Positions 51,514 to 59,738 of a stretch of DNA of 64,000 nt are shown here, piece by piece (the stretch's first letter is position 1; the number at the start of each line of letters is the position of its first letter). The DNA is from an uncultured bacterium (lineage in GTDB: Bacteria; Bacillota; Clostridia; Lachnospirales; Lachnospiraceae). A program made the translations under genes and the position numbers. The stretch is taken from NCBI GenBank assembly GCA_947073545.1, contig CAMTMP010000002.1, forward strand, positions 186,001 through 250,000, written 5' to 3'. Below the pieces are notes generated by a model, which was not told where the DNA came from, did no database searches, and was given only the letters and a program-made list of their open reading frames with translations.

Positions 51514-53442
51514 TTAGACATCAAGCTCCGCCTCCTGCGCATTTTTGTAGATAAACGCCTTTCTGGGCGGCACCTCGGTGCCCATCAGCATCTCCGTCAC
51601 TTCACTGGCCATGCGGGCGTCCTCGATCTCCACCTGCTTTAAAAGCCTCTTTTCGGGATCAAGGGTGGTCTCCCAGAGCTGATCGGCATCCATCTCACCC
51701 AGACCCTTATACCTCTGTAAGGTGAAAGGCCCTTTATGTCTTTTTCTGTATTTTTCCAGTGCCTTGTCGTCGTAAAGGTACTCTTCCGCCCCCTTCGACG
51801 GCATGGCTTTATAGAGGGGCGGCATGGCGATATAGACATGTCCCTCATAAATTAACTCCGGCATAAACCGGTAAAACAGCGTGAGCAACAGTGTGGAAAT
51901 GTGGGCGCCGTCCACGTCCGCGTCGGCCATTATGATAATCTTGTCGTAGCGAAGTTTCGTGATATCGAAATCGTTGCCGTATCCTTCCGAAAAGCCACAG
52001 CCGAACGCGTTGATCATCGTCTTAATCTCGGCGTTGGCAAGCACCTTATCTATGCTCGCTTTCTCCACATTCAAAATCTTGCCACGGATCGGCAGGATTG
52101 CCTGATACATGCGGTTTCTGGCAGTCTTTGCGCTGCCTCCAGCGGAATCACCCTCCACGATAAAGATTTCGCATTTGGAGGCGTCTTTTGACTCGCAGTT
52201 GGCTAACTTCCCGTTGGAATCGAAGGAAAATTTTTGTTTGGTGAGGAGATTGGTCTTGGCTTTCTCCTCGCTTTTCCGTATTTTCGCCGCCTTTTCCGCA
52301 CAGCCGATAATGCTTTTCAGGGTATCCAGATTGCGGTCGAAGAAACGGACAATCTCGTCACCCGTCACTTTGCTGACCACTTTCGCCGCGTCCTGATTGT
52401 CCAGCTTGGTCTTGGTCTGGCCTTCGAAACGTGGATCGGGGTGCTTGATGGAAATCACTGCAGTCATGCCGTTTCGCACATCCGCTCCGGTAAAGTTCAC
52501 ATCCTTTTCCTTTAAGATGTTAAGCCCTCTGGCGTAGGTGTTAATGACGTTTGTAAACATCGTCTTAAACCCGGTCAGATGGGTGCCACCCTCGGCGTTA
52601 TAAATATTGTTGCAAAAGCCAAGCACATTCTCATGGAACTCGTTCACATACTGAAAAGCGCACTCAACGGTGATTCCTTCCGCTTCCCCCTTAAAATAAA
52701 TCACGTCGTGAATCGACTCGCGGCTCTTGTTCATATCCTTAATAAAGCCCACAATGCCTTCCGGCTCATGGTACTCGATCTGTTCAGCCTCCGGCCCTCT
52801 CTTATCCTCATAAATAATCGTAAGTTCCGGATTCAGATAAGCGGTCTCGTGGAGGCGGCTCTTTACGTCGTCCTCCTTAAACCGGGTCTTGTCGAAGATG
52901 GTATCGTCCGGCAGGAAGTTGATGGTGGTTCCTGACTCCCTTGTTTTGCCGACAACCGGAAGAAGCCCGTCCTTCAGTTCCAGAGTGGGAATGCCGCGCT
53001 CATAATGATCTTCATAGATCTGTCCGCCGGTCTTCACGGTCACATGAAGGTATGTGGACAGCGCATTAACCACCGAAGAGCCCACGCCATGAAGCCCGCC
53101 GCTTGTCTTATAGGCGTCGTTGTCAAATTTACCGCCTGCGTGAAGCGTGGTAAACACAAGGCGCTCCGCGCTGATGCCTTTCTCATGCATCCCCACGGGA
53201 ATGCCGCGCCCGTTATCCGAGACGGTGGCGGAACCGTCTGCCTCCAGCGTCACCCTGATGGTGCTGCAATAGCCCGCCAGATGCTCGTCCACCGCATTAT
53301 CCATGATCTCGTAGATCAGGTGGTTCAAGCCCTTAGTGGATACGCTGCCGATGTACATGCCGGGACGAACCCGAACCGCTTCCAATCCCTCCAGAACTGT
53401 GATGCTGGAGGCATCATATGTATTGTTATCTGTCTTTGCCAT
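51514..53442 (-). CDS. parE: DNA topoisomerase IV subunit B (ParE)
   Basis: 642 aa. GHKL ATPase motifs: EIMDNAVDEHLAG, SDNGRGIPVG, HAGGKFDNDAYKTSGGLHGVG. TOPRIM domain: IFVEGDSAGGSAK and IIMADADVDGAHI. C-terminal RYKGLGEMDADQLWETT. Start at 53442 (MAKTDNN) by family N-terminus with GTGAGG about 11 nt upstream. Assigned as ParE because the partner is ParC-like; a GyrB identity is not excluded from sequence alone. Confidence 0.9.
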   Translation of the reverse strand: MAKTDNNTYDASSITVLEGLEAVRVRPGMYIGSVSTKGLNHLIYEIMDNAVDEHLAGYCSTIRVTLEADGSATVSDNGRGIPVGMHEKGISAERLVFTTLHAGGKFDNDAYKTSGGLHGVGSSVVNALSTYLHVTVKTGGQIYEDHYERGIPTLELKDGLLPVVGKTRESGTTINFLPDDTIFDKTRFKEDDVKSRLHETAYLNPELTIIYEDKRGPEAEQIEYHEPEGIVGFIKDMNKSRESIHDVIYFKGEAEGITVECAFQYVNEFHENVLGFCNNIYNAEGGTHLTGFKTMFTNVINTYARGLNILKEKDVNFTGADVRNGMTAVISIKHPDPRFEGQTKTKLDNQDAAKVVSKVTGDEIVRFFDRNLDTLKSIIGCAEKAAKIRKSEEKAKTNLLTKQKFSFDSNGKLANCESKDASKCEIFIVEGDSAGGSAKTARNRMYQAILPIRGKILNVEKASIDKVLANAEIKTMINAFGCGFSEGYGNDFDITKLRYDKIIIMADADVDGAHISTLLLTLFYRFMPELIYEGHVYIAMPPLYKAMPSKGAEEYLYDDKALEKYRKRHKGPFTLQRYKGLGEMDADQLWETTLDPEKRLLKQVEIEDARMASEVTEMLMGTEVPPRKAFIYKNAQEAELDV

Positions 53443-53771
53443 TTTAAATTTAACCTCACTTTGCAGGATCAAACCGATTCAAGGATATTTACTCCACAAA
53501 ACCTGCATTGCAGGATTTCCTTCATATTTACAGCTGTCTGCATACCGCTTTCGCTATGCGTAGCATACCATACATCTGGTATTTTTGTAAAGAAAAAGTA
53601 CTATATTATGTAACTTGCCATGTGGCGTTTCAGCCGCCTTCGGGCCAATGCATTCCCCTGAAAAATAGCGGTTTATAGAGATTTGCAAGTTTTGCAGGAA
53701 CAACAAAGCATTTGGGGGATATTTATTTTGTATTTTATCATATTTTTTTCGTGCGTTTTATCGTTTCCTTC
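53443..53771. other. Gap between parE and the unknown gene
   Basis: Contains the parE promoter near 53562-53591. The rest (53600-53771) has a short inverted repeat TGGCGTTTCAGCCG and A/T-rich stretches. I see no coding frame with a ribosome site and no clear terminator for the gene that ends at 53772. Confidence 0.5.
53562..53591 (-). promoter_or_regulatory. parE-parC promoter
   Basis: Minus strand: TTTACA (53591-53586), 18-bp spacer, TATGCT (53567-53562). Confidence 0.55.
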
Positions 53772-54509
53772 TCACTCCTCTACCCGGTACAAATATTCAC
53801 GGCTCCGCTTTCCCTCACGCCGCAGAATCTCCAGGTACATCAGAATCGGCACGGCATCTGCGGCGAGATCCCGCCTGATTCCCGCCGCCTTCGCAAAGTC
53901 CGTAATCGTGAAAGGCTCCTGCAGATCAATCGGAACAAACTGCATAAAATCCTCTGTTCTCTCCACCCGTATCTCGTCATAGAGGGATAACGGCATTCTG
54001 TCATAGCGTGTGGAACCCCGCTTTTTATTGCGGCTCCAGCCGTTTAAGAGCCGGTACTCATCCATATCGATCAGTGGAAAGGCAAAGGACAAATTCGGGT
54101 CTTTCAAAAAGGGTTTGATCCGGTACAATTCCGCAAAAGCGTGGTAGGCATTTCCGGTCACCGGAGATTTGTGTTTTTCGGAGAGCTCACCGCTCTCCTC
54201 GTTCATCCAGATCAACCATTTAAAATGTGGAATCGGAAGCACCACAGTGACCGGATAAAGCGGCAGAAATGCGGCGAGCTTGGGGCGCAGTTTCCCGAAA
54301 TTTCCATTCTGTATCTCTATGATATGTCCGTCCCTGTAAATATCAGCGATATATCCTTCTACGGGCACCTCGTGACAGTCCTCGTCGGGTTCATAGTATA
54401 ATTTCATCACCGCATGAACCGTCTTTTCCTGCAGCGTCCCGAAACCGTGCGGATCATTCTGTTTTAACAGTACCTTTCGTTTTGCGCTCTCAAATGCATT
54501 CTTATCCAT
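53772..54509 (-). CDS. Unknown protein with PD-(D/E)xK-like motif; probable SOS gene
   Basis: 245 aa, no signal or membrane segment. Family unnamed to me, although it looks like a widespread clostridial hypothetical: GTLQEKTVHAVMKLYYEPDE, then EGYIADIYRDGHIIEIQNG, KLRPKLAAFLPLYPVTVV. Glu28, Asp56 and Glu65-x-Gln67 follow the order of a PD-(D/E)xK nuclease core. The C-terminal third (FTITDFAKAAGIRRDLAADA, ILRREGKRSREYLYRV) resembles a winged helix, which could bind DNA. The promoter's -35 box lies in a near-consensus LexA box and its -10 lies only about 8 nt before the ATG, so the mRNA may be leaderless. I infer a DNA-damage-induced DNA-processing protein. Confidence 0.75.
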   Translation of the reverse strand: MDKNAFESAKRKVLLKQNDPHGFGTLQEKTVHAVMKLYYEPDEDCHEVPVEGYIADIYRDGHIIEIQNGNFGKLRPKLAAFLPLYPVTVVLPIPHFKWLIWMNEESGELSEKHKSPVTGNAYHAFAELYRIKPFLKDPNLSFAFPLIDMDEYRLLNGWSRNKKRGSTRYDRMPLSLYDEIRVERTEDFMQFVPIDLQEPFTITDFAKAAGIRRDLAADAVPILMYLEILRREGKRSREYLYRVEE

Positions 54510-54516
54510 AACATAT

Positions 54517-54552
54517 AGTATAACAGATATTCGACAGTCGAACAAGTGTTTT
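54517..54552 (-). promoter_or_regulatory. LexA-box-containing promoter of the unknown nuclease-like gene
   Basis: Minus strand: -35 TTGTTC (54545-54540), 17 bp, -10 TATACT (54522-54517). On the plus strand the site CGAACAAGTGTTTT (54539-54552) matches CGAAC-RNRY-GTTYC except for the last base and covers the -35. The neighbouring TTCGACAGTCGAA palindrome overlaps the spacer. Confidence 0.7.
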
Positions 54553-54633
54553 CTTCGCGTTTGCTATAGGAACCGGAAAGATATAATTGGTATACTTTGC
54601 GCAATTTACGGTATAATCGGCTGGCCGCATCGC

Positions 54634-54662
54634 TTGACATCGAAAACATTTGCAAATAAAAT
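54634..54662 (+). promoter_or_regulatory. Promoter of the diguanylate cyclase gene
   Basis: TTGACA (54634-54639), 17 bp, TAAAAT (54657-54662), about 60 nt upstream of the start codon. Confidence 0.7.
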
Positions 54663-54723
54663 GAGCAAGAGTATAATAAAATACATTAATTGTGTATAAA
54701 ACCTTACAAATAGGAATCCGCTT

Positions 54724-55842
54724 ATGAATAAAAATCAATGGAAAACCCGATTGAAAAAAGGCTTTAACAAATTAAAAGATGTTCTGACCGGTAAAACCCA
54801 GATCACAAATCGTTTGAAATTCCATGTGCTGATCGGCTCTATTGCATCAGTGCATGTTCTTTTGCTTGTCATTTTTTTTGTCTTTCAAATCATGCCATTG
54901 TTCTATTTCAATATTTTCAGCGTGCTGACCTATGCCGTCTGTTTCTGGATGGTGTGGGGTGAGCGTGAAAGTTATCTGACGATTTACATTATTACCTATA
55001 TTGAAGTTATTCTGCATTCCATTGCAGCGACAATCTGCCTCGGATGGCCATTCGGGTTTGCACAGTATATCATAGCCATTGTCCCGGTCGGTTTTTATAT
55101 TTGCTACACGCTTGATATCAGACGTTGGAAATTTACCGTCGCTACCGTATCCGCTGTTTTCTCGGCAGCTGCCTTTTTGGCATGTAAATTTCTCTCTTTC
55201 TTTGGAGAACCCCTTGTCGAGACGGACAATATTGCTCTGGAGCTGTCGCTCTATGTGTTTAATTCGCTCTGTGCCTTTGCGTTTCTGATTGTCTTCTCGC
55301 TGGTTTTCGTGTTCGAAATGAAGCTTTCCAGCAGTCAACTCAAACATCAGAACGCTATTTTGAATAAACTTGCCAGCACTGATCCACTGACTGGGCTTTA
55401 CAACCGCAGAAGCATGGATATCTTCCTCAATCAGGCAGTGGAGTCGGCTTCCAGTTTTGCTTTGATTATGTGTGATATTGATAATTTCAAGAAGGTAAAC
55501 GACACCTACGGGCATGATTTCGGCGATGTGGTTTTAAAGGGAGTCGCCGGTATCGCGGTCGCACAGACAAAGGGACACGGTTACGTCTGCCGCTGGGGCG
55601 GAGAAGAAATTTTGATTCTGATCAACCACGCCTCGGAAGAAAGCGCCTTGTACATCGCGGAAAATATCCGAAGAAATGTGGCAAACCGTGTGTTTGAACT
55701 GAACGACAAATGGATACACTGTTCCCTAACGCTCGGCATTGCCCTGTATGACGGCAAGGAACCCGTGGAGGAGACAATTACAAGGGCGGATTACAATCTC
55801 TACTGTGGGAAACGAAACGGAAAAAACGCTGTGGTCCTTTGA
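54724..55842 (+). CDS. Membrane-bound diguanylate cyclase (GGDEF)
   Basis: 372 aa. Five or six membrane helices (about 31-198) form a sensor; a GGDEF domain follows (about 215-372) with TDPLTGLYNRRSMD, DIDNFKKVNDTYGHDFGD and the signature GGEEI at 292-296, an active variant of GGDEF. The inhibitory RxxD I-site is not seen before it. It should make cyclic di-GMP. Divergent from the putative SOS gene, with its own promoter. Confidence 0.92.
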   Translation: MNKNQWKTRLKKGFNKLKDVLTGKTQITNRLKFHVLIGSIASVHVLLLVIFFVFQIMPLFYFNIFSVLTYAVCFWMVWGERESYLTIYIITYIEVILHSIAATICLGWPFGFAQYIIAIVPVGFYICYTLDIRRWKFTVATVSAVFSAAAFLACKFLSFFGEPLVETDNIALELSLYVFNSLCAFAFLIVFSLVFVFEMKLSSSQLKHQNAILNKLASTDPLTGLYNRRSMDIFLNQAVESASSFALIMCDIDNFKKVNDTYGHDFGDVVLKGVAGIAVAQTKGHGYVCRWGGEEILILINHASEESALYIAENIRRNVANRVFELNDKWIHCSLTLGIALYDGKEPVEETITRADYNLYCGKRNGKNAVVL

Positions 55843-55856
55843 GGCTACAGCGTTTT
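55823..55856. terminator. Bidirectional terminator overlapping two convergent stops
   Basis: AAAACGCTGT (55823-55832) pairs with ACAGCGTTTT (55847-55856). The GGDEF stop (55840-55842) and the stop of the leftward gene (55845-55847) both fall inside the hairpin. Confidence 0.8.
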
Positions 55857-56612
55857 CACATGGCGGTCTCCGTGAAGAATCCGCTCTCTGTCCGACGCAT
55901 TAATCTGCGTCAGTTTTCCATTTTTGTCATAATAAGTTAATAAGGTAGAATTTTTGGCGACGGATCTTCTGCCGTCGTCCGTAAGCAGGCTGATCACCTG
56001 CTCCAGATTCCCTGAGCGGAGGTGCTTTCGGATTTTTTCATCACGCTCTGCCTGCTTTGCCTCGAAACTCTCTTTCTCCTCCTGAACGGATGCGCTTTCC
56101 GAAACATCTGCGCCTGCAGATAGTTCTTCCTTTGCGCTCACCGCAGCGGCCTCCGGTCTTGGAATCCCCTTCATCGCATAGTATTCCTCGGTGTAACGCT
56201 GTGCCTCCTCAGGCGATACGTCTTCGGAAGCCGCCTCCTGCGGCGGATCATTCCAGACCTTATAGAAAAAATTCCCAACCGCTACGAACAGACTCTTAAA
56301 GAGCGATAGTACGGCGTCAAACACCCCGCCGTCCGTGCTTTTTGCTTTCGAAGCGCCGTCCGTATTCTGCTCCTGTCCGTCTATCCGGCTGCCGGATAAT
56401 TCCAGCTTTACGCCGCCCTGCGTCCTGATATCAACGCCGGGTTTCTGATGCAGTTTTTTATCTTCGCCCTTCTCCTCTTTCTTTTTCGGAACGTCCTGTT
56501 CCTTCTGCCGGTCCAGACTGAATTTTTCCTGACTTTCGGCGTTCTTGGCGGGCTTTAGCTGACTGCTGTAGTCATAGGCGGGATTATCGCCGTCACCGAC
56601 CCTGTATATCAT
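55845..56612 (-). CDS. Hypothetical low-complexity protein
   Basis: 255 aa, family not recognised. The first 95 residues are hydrophilic and disordered (runs of Lys, Glu, Asp, Gln). An amphipathic segment FDAVLSLFKSLFVAVGNFFYKVW (split as FDAVLSLFKSLF and VAVGNFFYKVW) at about 98-120 could bind membranes. Then a Glu/Ala-rich linker and a compact C-terminal part (RSGNLEQVISLLTDDGRRSV, LTYYDKNGKLTQINASDRERI). Its stop lies in the shared terminator. Confidence 0.7.
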   Translation of the reverse strand: MIYRVGDGDNPAYDYSSQLKPAKNAESQEKFSLDRQKEQDVPKKKEEKGEDKKLHQKPGVDIRTQGGVKLELSGSRIDGQEQNTDGASKAKSTDGGVFDAVLSLFKSLFVAVGNFFYKVWNDPPQEAASEDVSPEEAQRYTEEYYAMKGIPRPEAAAVSAKEELSAGADVSESASVQEEKESFEAKQAERDEKIRKHLRSGNLEQVISLLTDDGRRSVAKNSTLLTYYDKNGKLTQINASDRERILHGDRHVKTL

Positions 56613-56749
56613 AGTATCACCCTATTATTCCCGCGAGCAACGAGCCAAAGTCGTGCCTGCATGACCTTGGCATCAGCCGCGAGGGTGTAATACTCCGCGG
56701 CTTGCTGCGCATTCAAGTTATGATGCCCCGTAGCTTGCTGCGGGGGATT
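56613..56749. repeat. Intergenic hairpin repeat between leuD and the hypothetical gene
   Basis: No gene. Includes CCCCG/CGGGG (56726-56730 and 56741-56745) around TAGCTTGCTG, and an analogous CTCCGCGGCTTGCTGCGC block. GCTTGCTGC is common to both. CCGCGAG-type blocks upstream suggest the same theme again. Clostridial genomes often have GCTTGCTGCG-type intergenic repeats. Confidence 0.5.
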
Positions 56750-57238
56750 TCACTTTTGATTGATATAATTTACCAAGCCTTCCGCCGCGATGATTTTCTG
56801 CATAAACTCGGGGAATGCCTGACCCTGATAGGTCGTCCCTTTGGTCACGTCGGTAATCACGCCGGAATCAAAATCCACTTCCACTTCGTCACCGGCCTCA
56901 ATAGCTGTAGCAGCTTCGGGGCACTCCACGATAGGCAGACCGATGTTGATGGCGTTTCTATAAAAGATACGGGCAAAGGTTTCCGCGATCACACAGCTTA
57001 CGCCTGCCGCCTTGATGGCGATGGGCGCATGTTCTCTCGAAGAACCACAGCCAAAATTCTTTGTGGCCACAATGATGTCGCCTTTCTTTACCTTATTAAT
57101 AAACTCCTTATCGATATCTTCCATACAATGTGTGGCCAACTCCGCCGGATCGGAAGAATTCAAGTAACGCGCGGGGATGATCACATCCGTATCCACATTA
57201 TCTCCATATTTAAACACTGTTCCTTTTGCTGCTTTCAT
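56750..57238 (-). CDS. leuD: 3-isopropylmalate dehydratase small subunit
   Basis: 162 aa. Aconitase swivel domain: [40 protein letters not shown] (substrate loop), [13 protein letters not shown]. Works with LeuC to isomerise 2- to 3-isopropylmalate in leucine synthesis. Lies 125 nt downstream of leuC in the same orientation. Confidence 0.96.
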   Translation of the reverse strand: MKAAKGTVFKYGDNVDTDVIIPARYLNSSDPAELATHCMEDIDKEFINKVKKGDIIVATKNFGCGSSREHAPIAIKAAGVSCVIAETFARIFYRNAINIGLPIVECPEAATAIEAGDEVEVDFDSGVITDVTKGTTYQGQAFPEFMQKIIAAEGLVNYINQK

Positions 57239-57363
57239 TACCCGTTTTCCTTTCTCTTTATTCTTTTCTCTCTGTTCCTTTTATTCGAGCTTCTGTTTCG
57301 GCCGGCATCTTAGCCGCCGTCTGCAGTCTGTTCCATCATCCATCTGCATCGCATCAGCAGAAC

Positions 57364-58629
57364 TCAAGGCAGCTGACAGGGGCAGGAAATTTTTCCGGTC
57401 ACCGCACTGGCGGCCGCCACAGCAGGGCTTGCCAGATATATTTCCGAATTGACATGTCCCATACGGCCCACAAAGTTGCGGTTGGTGGTGGACACGCAGC
57501 GCTCACCCTCCGCAAGTATGCCCATGTAACCGCCGAGACACGGCCCGCAGGTAGGCGTGCTGACAATGGCACCCGCCTCGATAAAGGTCTTTAAAAGCCC
57601 CTCTTCCATCGCCTGTAAGTAGATTTTCTGTGTGGCCGGGATCACGATACAGCGCATTCCATCCGCCACATGTCTGCCTTCCAACACCTTTGCGGCAATC
57701 CGCAGATCATTAAGCCTGCCGTTGGTGCAGGAGCCGATCACCACCTGGTCAATGGCGATATCGTCCGCGATATCGTCAATGGTTTTCGTGTTCTCCGGCA
57801 GATGGGGAAATGCCACCGTGGGACGAAGCGTACCAAGGTCAATGGTGTACTCCTCATCATAAACGGCATCCGCATCCGCCTCATAAACCTTATATTCTCT
57901 CGTGCTGTGCTCCTTCATATAGGCAGCGGCAAGCTCATCCACGGGGAAAATACCGTTCTTTCCGCCTGCCTCGATGGCCATATTGGCGATGGTAAAGCGG
58001 TCATCCATGGAAAGGTTCGCAATGCCGTCCCCTGTAAACTCCATGGATTTATAGAGCGCGCCGTCCACGCCGATCATGCCGATGATGTGCAGAATCACGT
58101 CCTTACCGCTGACCCACTCGGAAGGCTTGCCCGTCAGATTGAATCTGATGGCGGAAGGCACCTTGAACCACGCCTTGCCGGTAGCCATTCCCGCAGCCAT
58201 ATCCGTACTGCCGACACCTGTGGAAAAAGCGCCAAGCGCACCGTATGTACAGGTGTGGGAGTCCGCGCCGATGATCACGTCACCCGCCACGGTCAGACCC
58301 TGCTCCGGAAGAAGGGCGTGTTCAATACCCATCTGCCCCACCTCAAAATAATTGGTAATCTCGTTTTTCTTCGCAAATTCCCGCACACATTTACAGTGTT
58401 CCGCGGACTTGATATCCTTATTGGGGACGAAATGATCCGGCACCAGCGCGATCTTGTTCTTGTCAAACACACCGGCCACCTTCATTTTTTCCATTTCGTG
58501 GATCGCCACCGGGCTGGTAATATCGTTGCCCAGCACCAGATCGAGGTCAGCCTCGACGAGCTGTCCTGCCTCCACCTTATCCAAACCGGCGTGCGCCGCC
58601 AGTATTTTCTGTGTCATCGTCATTCCCAT
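57364..58629 (-). CDS. leuC: 3-isopropylmalate dehydratase large subunit
   Basis: 421 aa. Aconitase core: [14 protein letters not shown] start, [21 protein letters not shown], the cluster cysteine in VIGSCTNGR, and [11 protein letters not shown] supplying the other two cysteines of the 4Fe-4S centre. The ATG at 58629 is preceded by GAGGAGG. Divergent from a LysR-type regulator. Confidence 0.96.
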   Translation of the reverse strand: MGMTMTQKILAAHAGLDKVEAGQLVEADLDLVLGNDITSPVAIHEMEKMKVAGVFDKNKIALVPDHFVPNKDIKSAEHCKCVREFAKKNEITNYFEVGQMGIEHALLPEQGLTVAGDVIIGADSHTCTYGALGAFSTGVGSTDMAAGMATGKAWFKVPSAIRFNLTGKPSEWVSGKDVILHIIGMIGVDGALYKSMEFTGDGIANLSMDDRFTIANMAIEAGGKNGIFPVDELAAAYMKEHSTREYKVYEADADAVYDEEYTIDLGTLRPTVAFPHLPENTKTIDDIADDIAIDQVVIGSCTNGRLNDLRIAAKVLEGRHVADGMRCIVIPATQKIYLQAMEEGLLKTFIEAGAIVSTPTCGPCLGGYMGILAEGERCVSTTNRNFVGRMGHVNSEIYLASPAVAAASAVTGKISCPCQLP

Positions 58630-58681
58630 AGCAGTTTCCTCCTCTTCTCTCTGCACTTACTGATTAGTTTATCACAATTCC

Positions 58682-58697
58682 GTCTGTCCGTACAGAC
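58682..58697. promoter_or_regulatory. Candidate LysR-family operator upstream of leuC
   Basis: GTCTGT-CCGT-ACAGAC, a dyad in the leuC-lysR gap. LysR-type regulators usually bind such dyads between divergent genes. Confidence 0.55.
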
Positions 58698-58749
58698 ACA
58701 ATCCCTCTGGAAATACTTCCCCGTCTGCATCTGCAGGTTCTGTGCTTTC

Positions 58750-58778
58750 TTGCATTATAAGTCAGCCAGTGATATAAT
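58750..58778 (+). promoter_or_regulatory. Promoter of the LysR-type gene
   Basis: TTGCAT (58750-58755), 17 bp, TATAAT (58773-58778). Confidence 0.65.
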
Positions 58779-58835
58779 TCAAATATATGTAATTTATAAA
58801 ATATATAAATTTAGTTTATGAATGGATGTCATGAT

Positions 58836-59738
58836 ATGGATGCCTTAGACAATCTTACCAGATATAAAATTTTTCTCGCCGCTGCCGAATGCAAAAGCAT
58901 TTCCAAAGCCGCCGCGAAGCTATATATTTCGCAGCCTGCGGTAAGCATAACCATCAAAAAATTGGAAGAAAACCTGAATACCACTCTCTTTTTCAGAAAG
59001 TCGAAAGGGGTGGAGCTGACAGAAAACGGAAGAAAATTATATGAAAACACTAAGAAAGCGTTTCAGATACTCGCAGACACGGAGGAACGGCTGAAACGCA
59101 GTCAGAACACCGGATATCTGCGGATTGCCGCCAGCAATGTACTGTGCAAGCATTTTCTCATGCCCTATCTCAAGGAATTTGCGGGGCGGTATCCCAATAC
59201 CGATATTTCCATCACCTGTACGTCCTCCGCTGTCGCCTGTTCTATGGTGGAGCAGGGAAACATAGATCTGGCGCTTGTGGCGAAACCGGAAACTCCTGGC
59301 ACGGCGGTTTATCACTCTCTGGGCGTAATCGAATATATCTTTGTCTGCACACCGGCCTATCGGAATAAACTAAACTGTGACAATGACCGGATCTTTGAAC
59401 AGGGCAATATCATGCTGCTTGATCAGGACAACGTCTCCCGCAGACATTTAAACAGTTATTATGCCCAAAATAAAATTACCCCTTTGCACATCCTCGAAGT
59501 GAACGAGATGGATCTGCTGATTGCGTTCGCGAAAATAGGGATCGGGGTATCCTGTGTCGTAAAACAGTTTGTAGAACAGGAATTGCGGACAGGTTCCCTG
59601 ATCGAAATAAAATTGTCCAACCCCATATCCCCACGCGAAATCGGTTTTTTGTATCACCGCATTCAGCCGGTGAACGAAAATATATTAAAATTTATAGAAA
59701 AGGACGCCCGGCCGGACTCACAGTTCCTTCCAGAGTAA
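58836..59738 (+). CDS. LysR family transcriptional regulator
   Basis: 300 aa. N-terminal winged helix (FLAAAECKSISKAAAKLYISQPAVSITIKKLE, split: FLAAAECKSISKAAAKLY and ISQPAVSITIKKLE) and a periplasmic-binding-type effector domain from about 90. ATG 58836 (MDALDNL) has GGATG 9 nt upstream; an ATG at 58818 is also possible. Position next to leuCD and dyad operator suggest control of leucine synthesis, though the effector is unknown. Its 3' end overlaps the convergent kinase gene by 21 bp. Confidence 0.88.
   Translation: MDALDNLTRYKIFLAAAECKSISKAAAKLYISQPAVSITIKKLEENLNTTLFFRKSKGVELTENGRKLYENTKKAFQILADTEERLKRSQNTGYLRIAASNVLCKHFLMPYLKEFAGRYPNTDISITCTSSAVACSMVEQGNIDLALVAKPETPGTAVYHSLGVIEYIFVCTPAYRNKLNCDNDRIFEQGNIMLLDQDNVSRRHLNSYYAQNKITPLHILEVNEMDLLIAFAKIGIGVSCVVKQFVEQELRTGSLIEIKLSNPISPREIGFLYHRIQPVNENILKFIEKDARPDSQFLPE

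Noticed and set aside
49166-53442. Assignment of the topoisomerase pair as gyrase (gyrA/gyrB)
   Set aside because: The A subunit has a short C-terminal domain without the GyrA box and carries Ser80/Glu84 like ParC; ParC/ParE fits better, though not proven.
56750-58629. T-box or leader peptide controlling leuCD
   Set aside because: No AGGGTGG-type T-box motif or Leu-rich leader frame is visible upstream of leuC; a dyad suggests protein control instead.
57670-58821. 383-codon frame antisense to leuC
   Set aside because: Long antisense frame produced by the codon bias of leuC; composition is His/Arg/Gly-rich without motifs.
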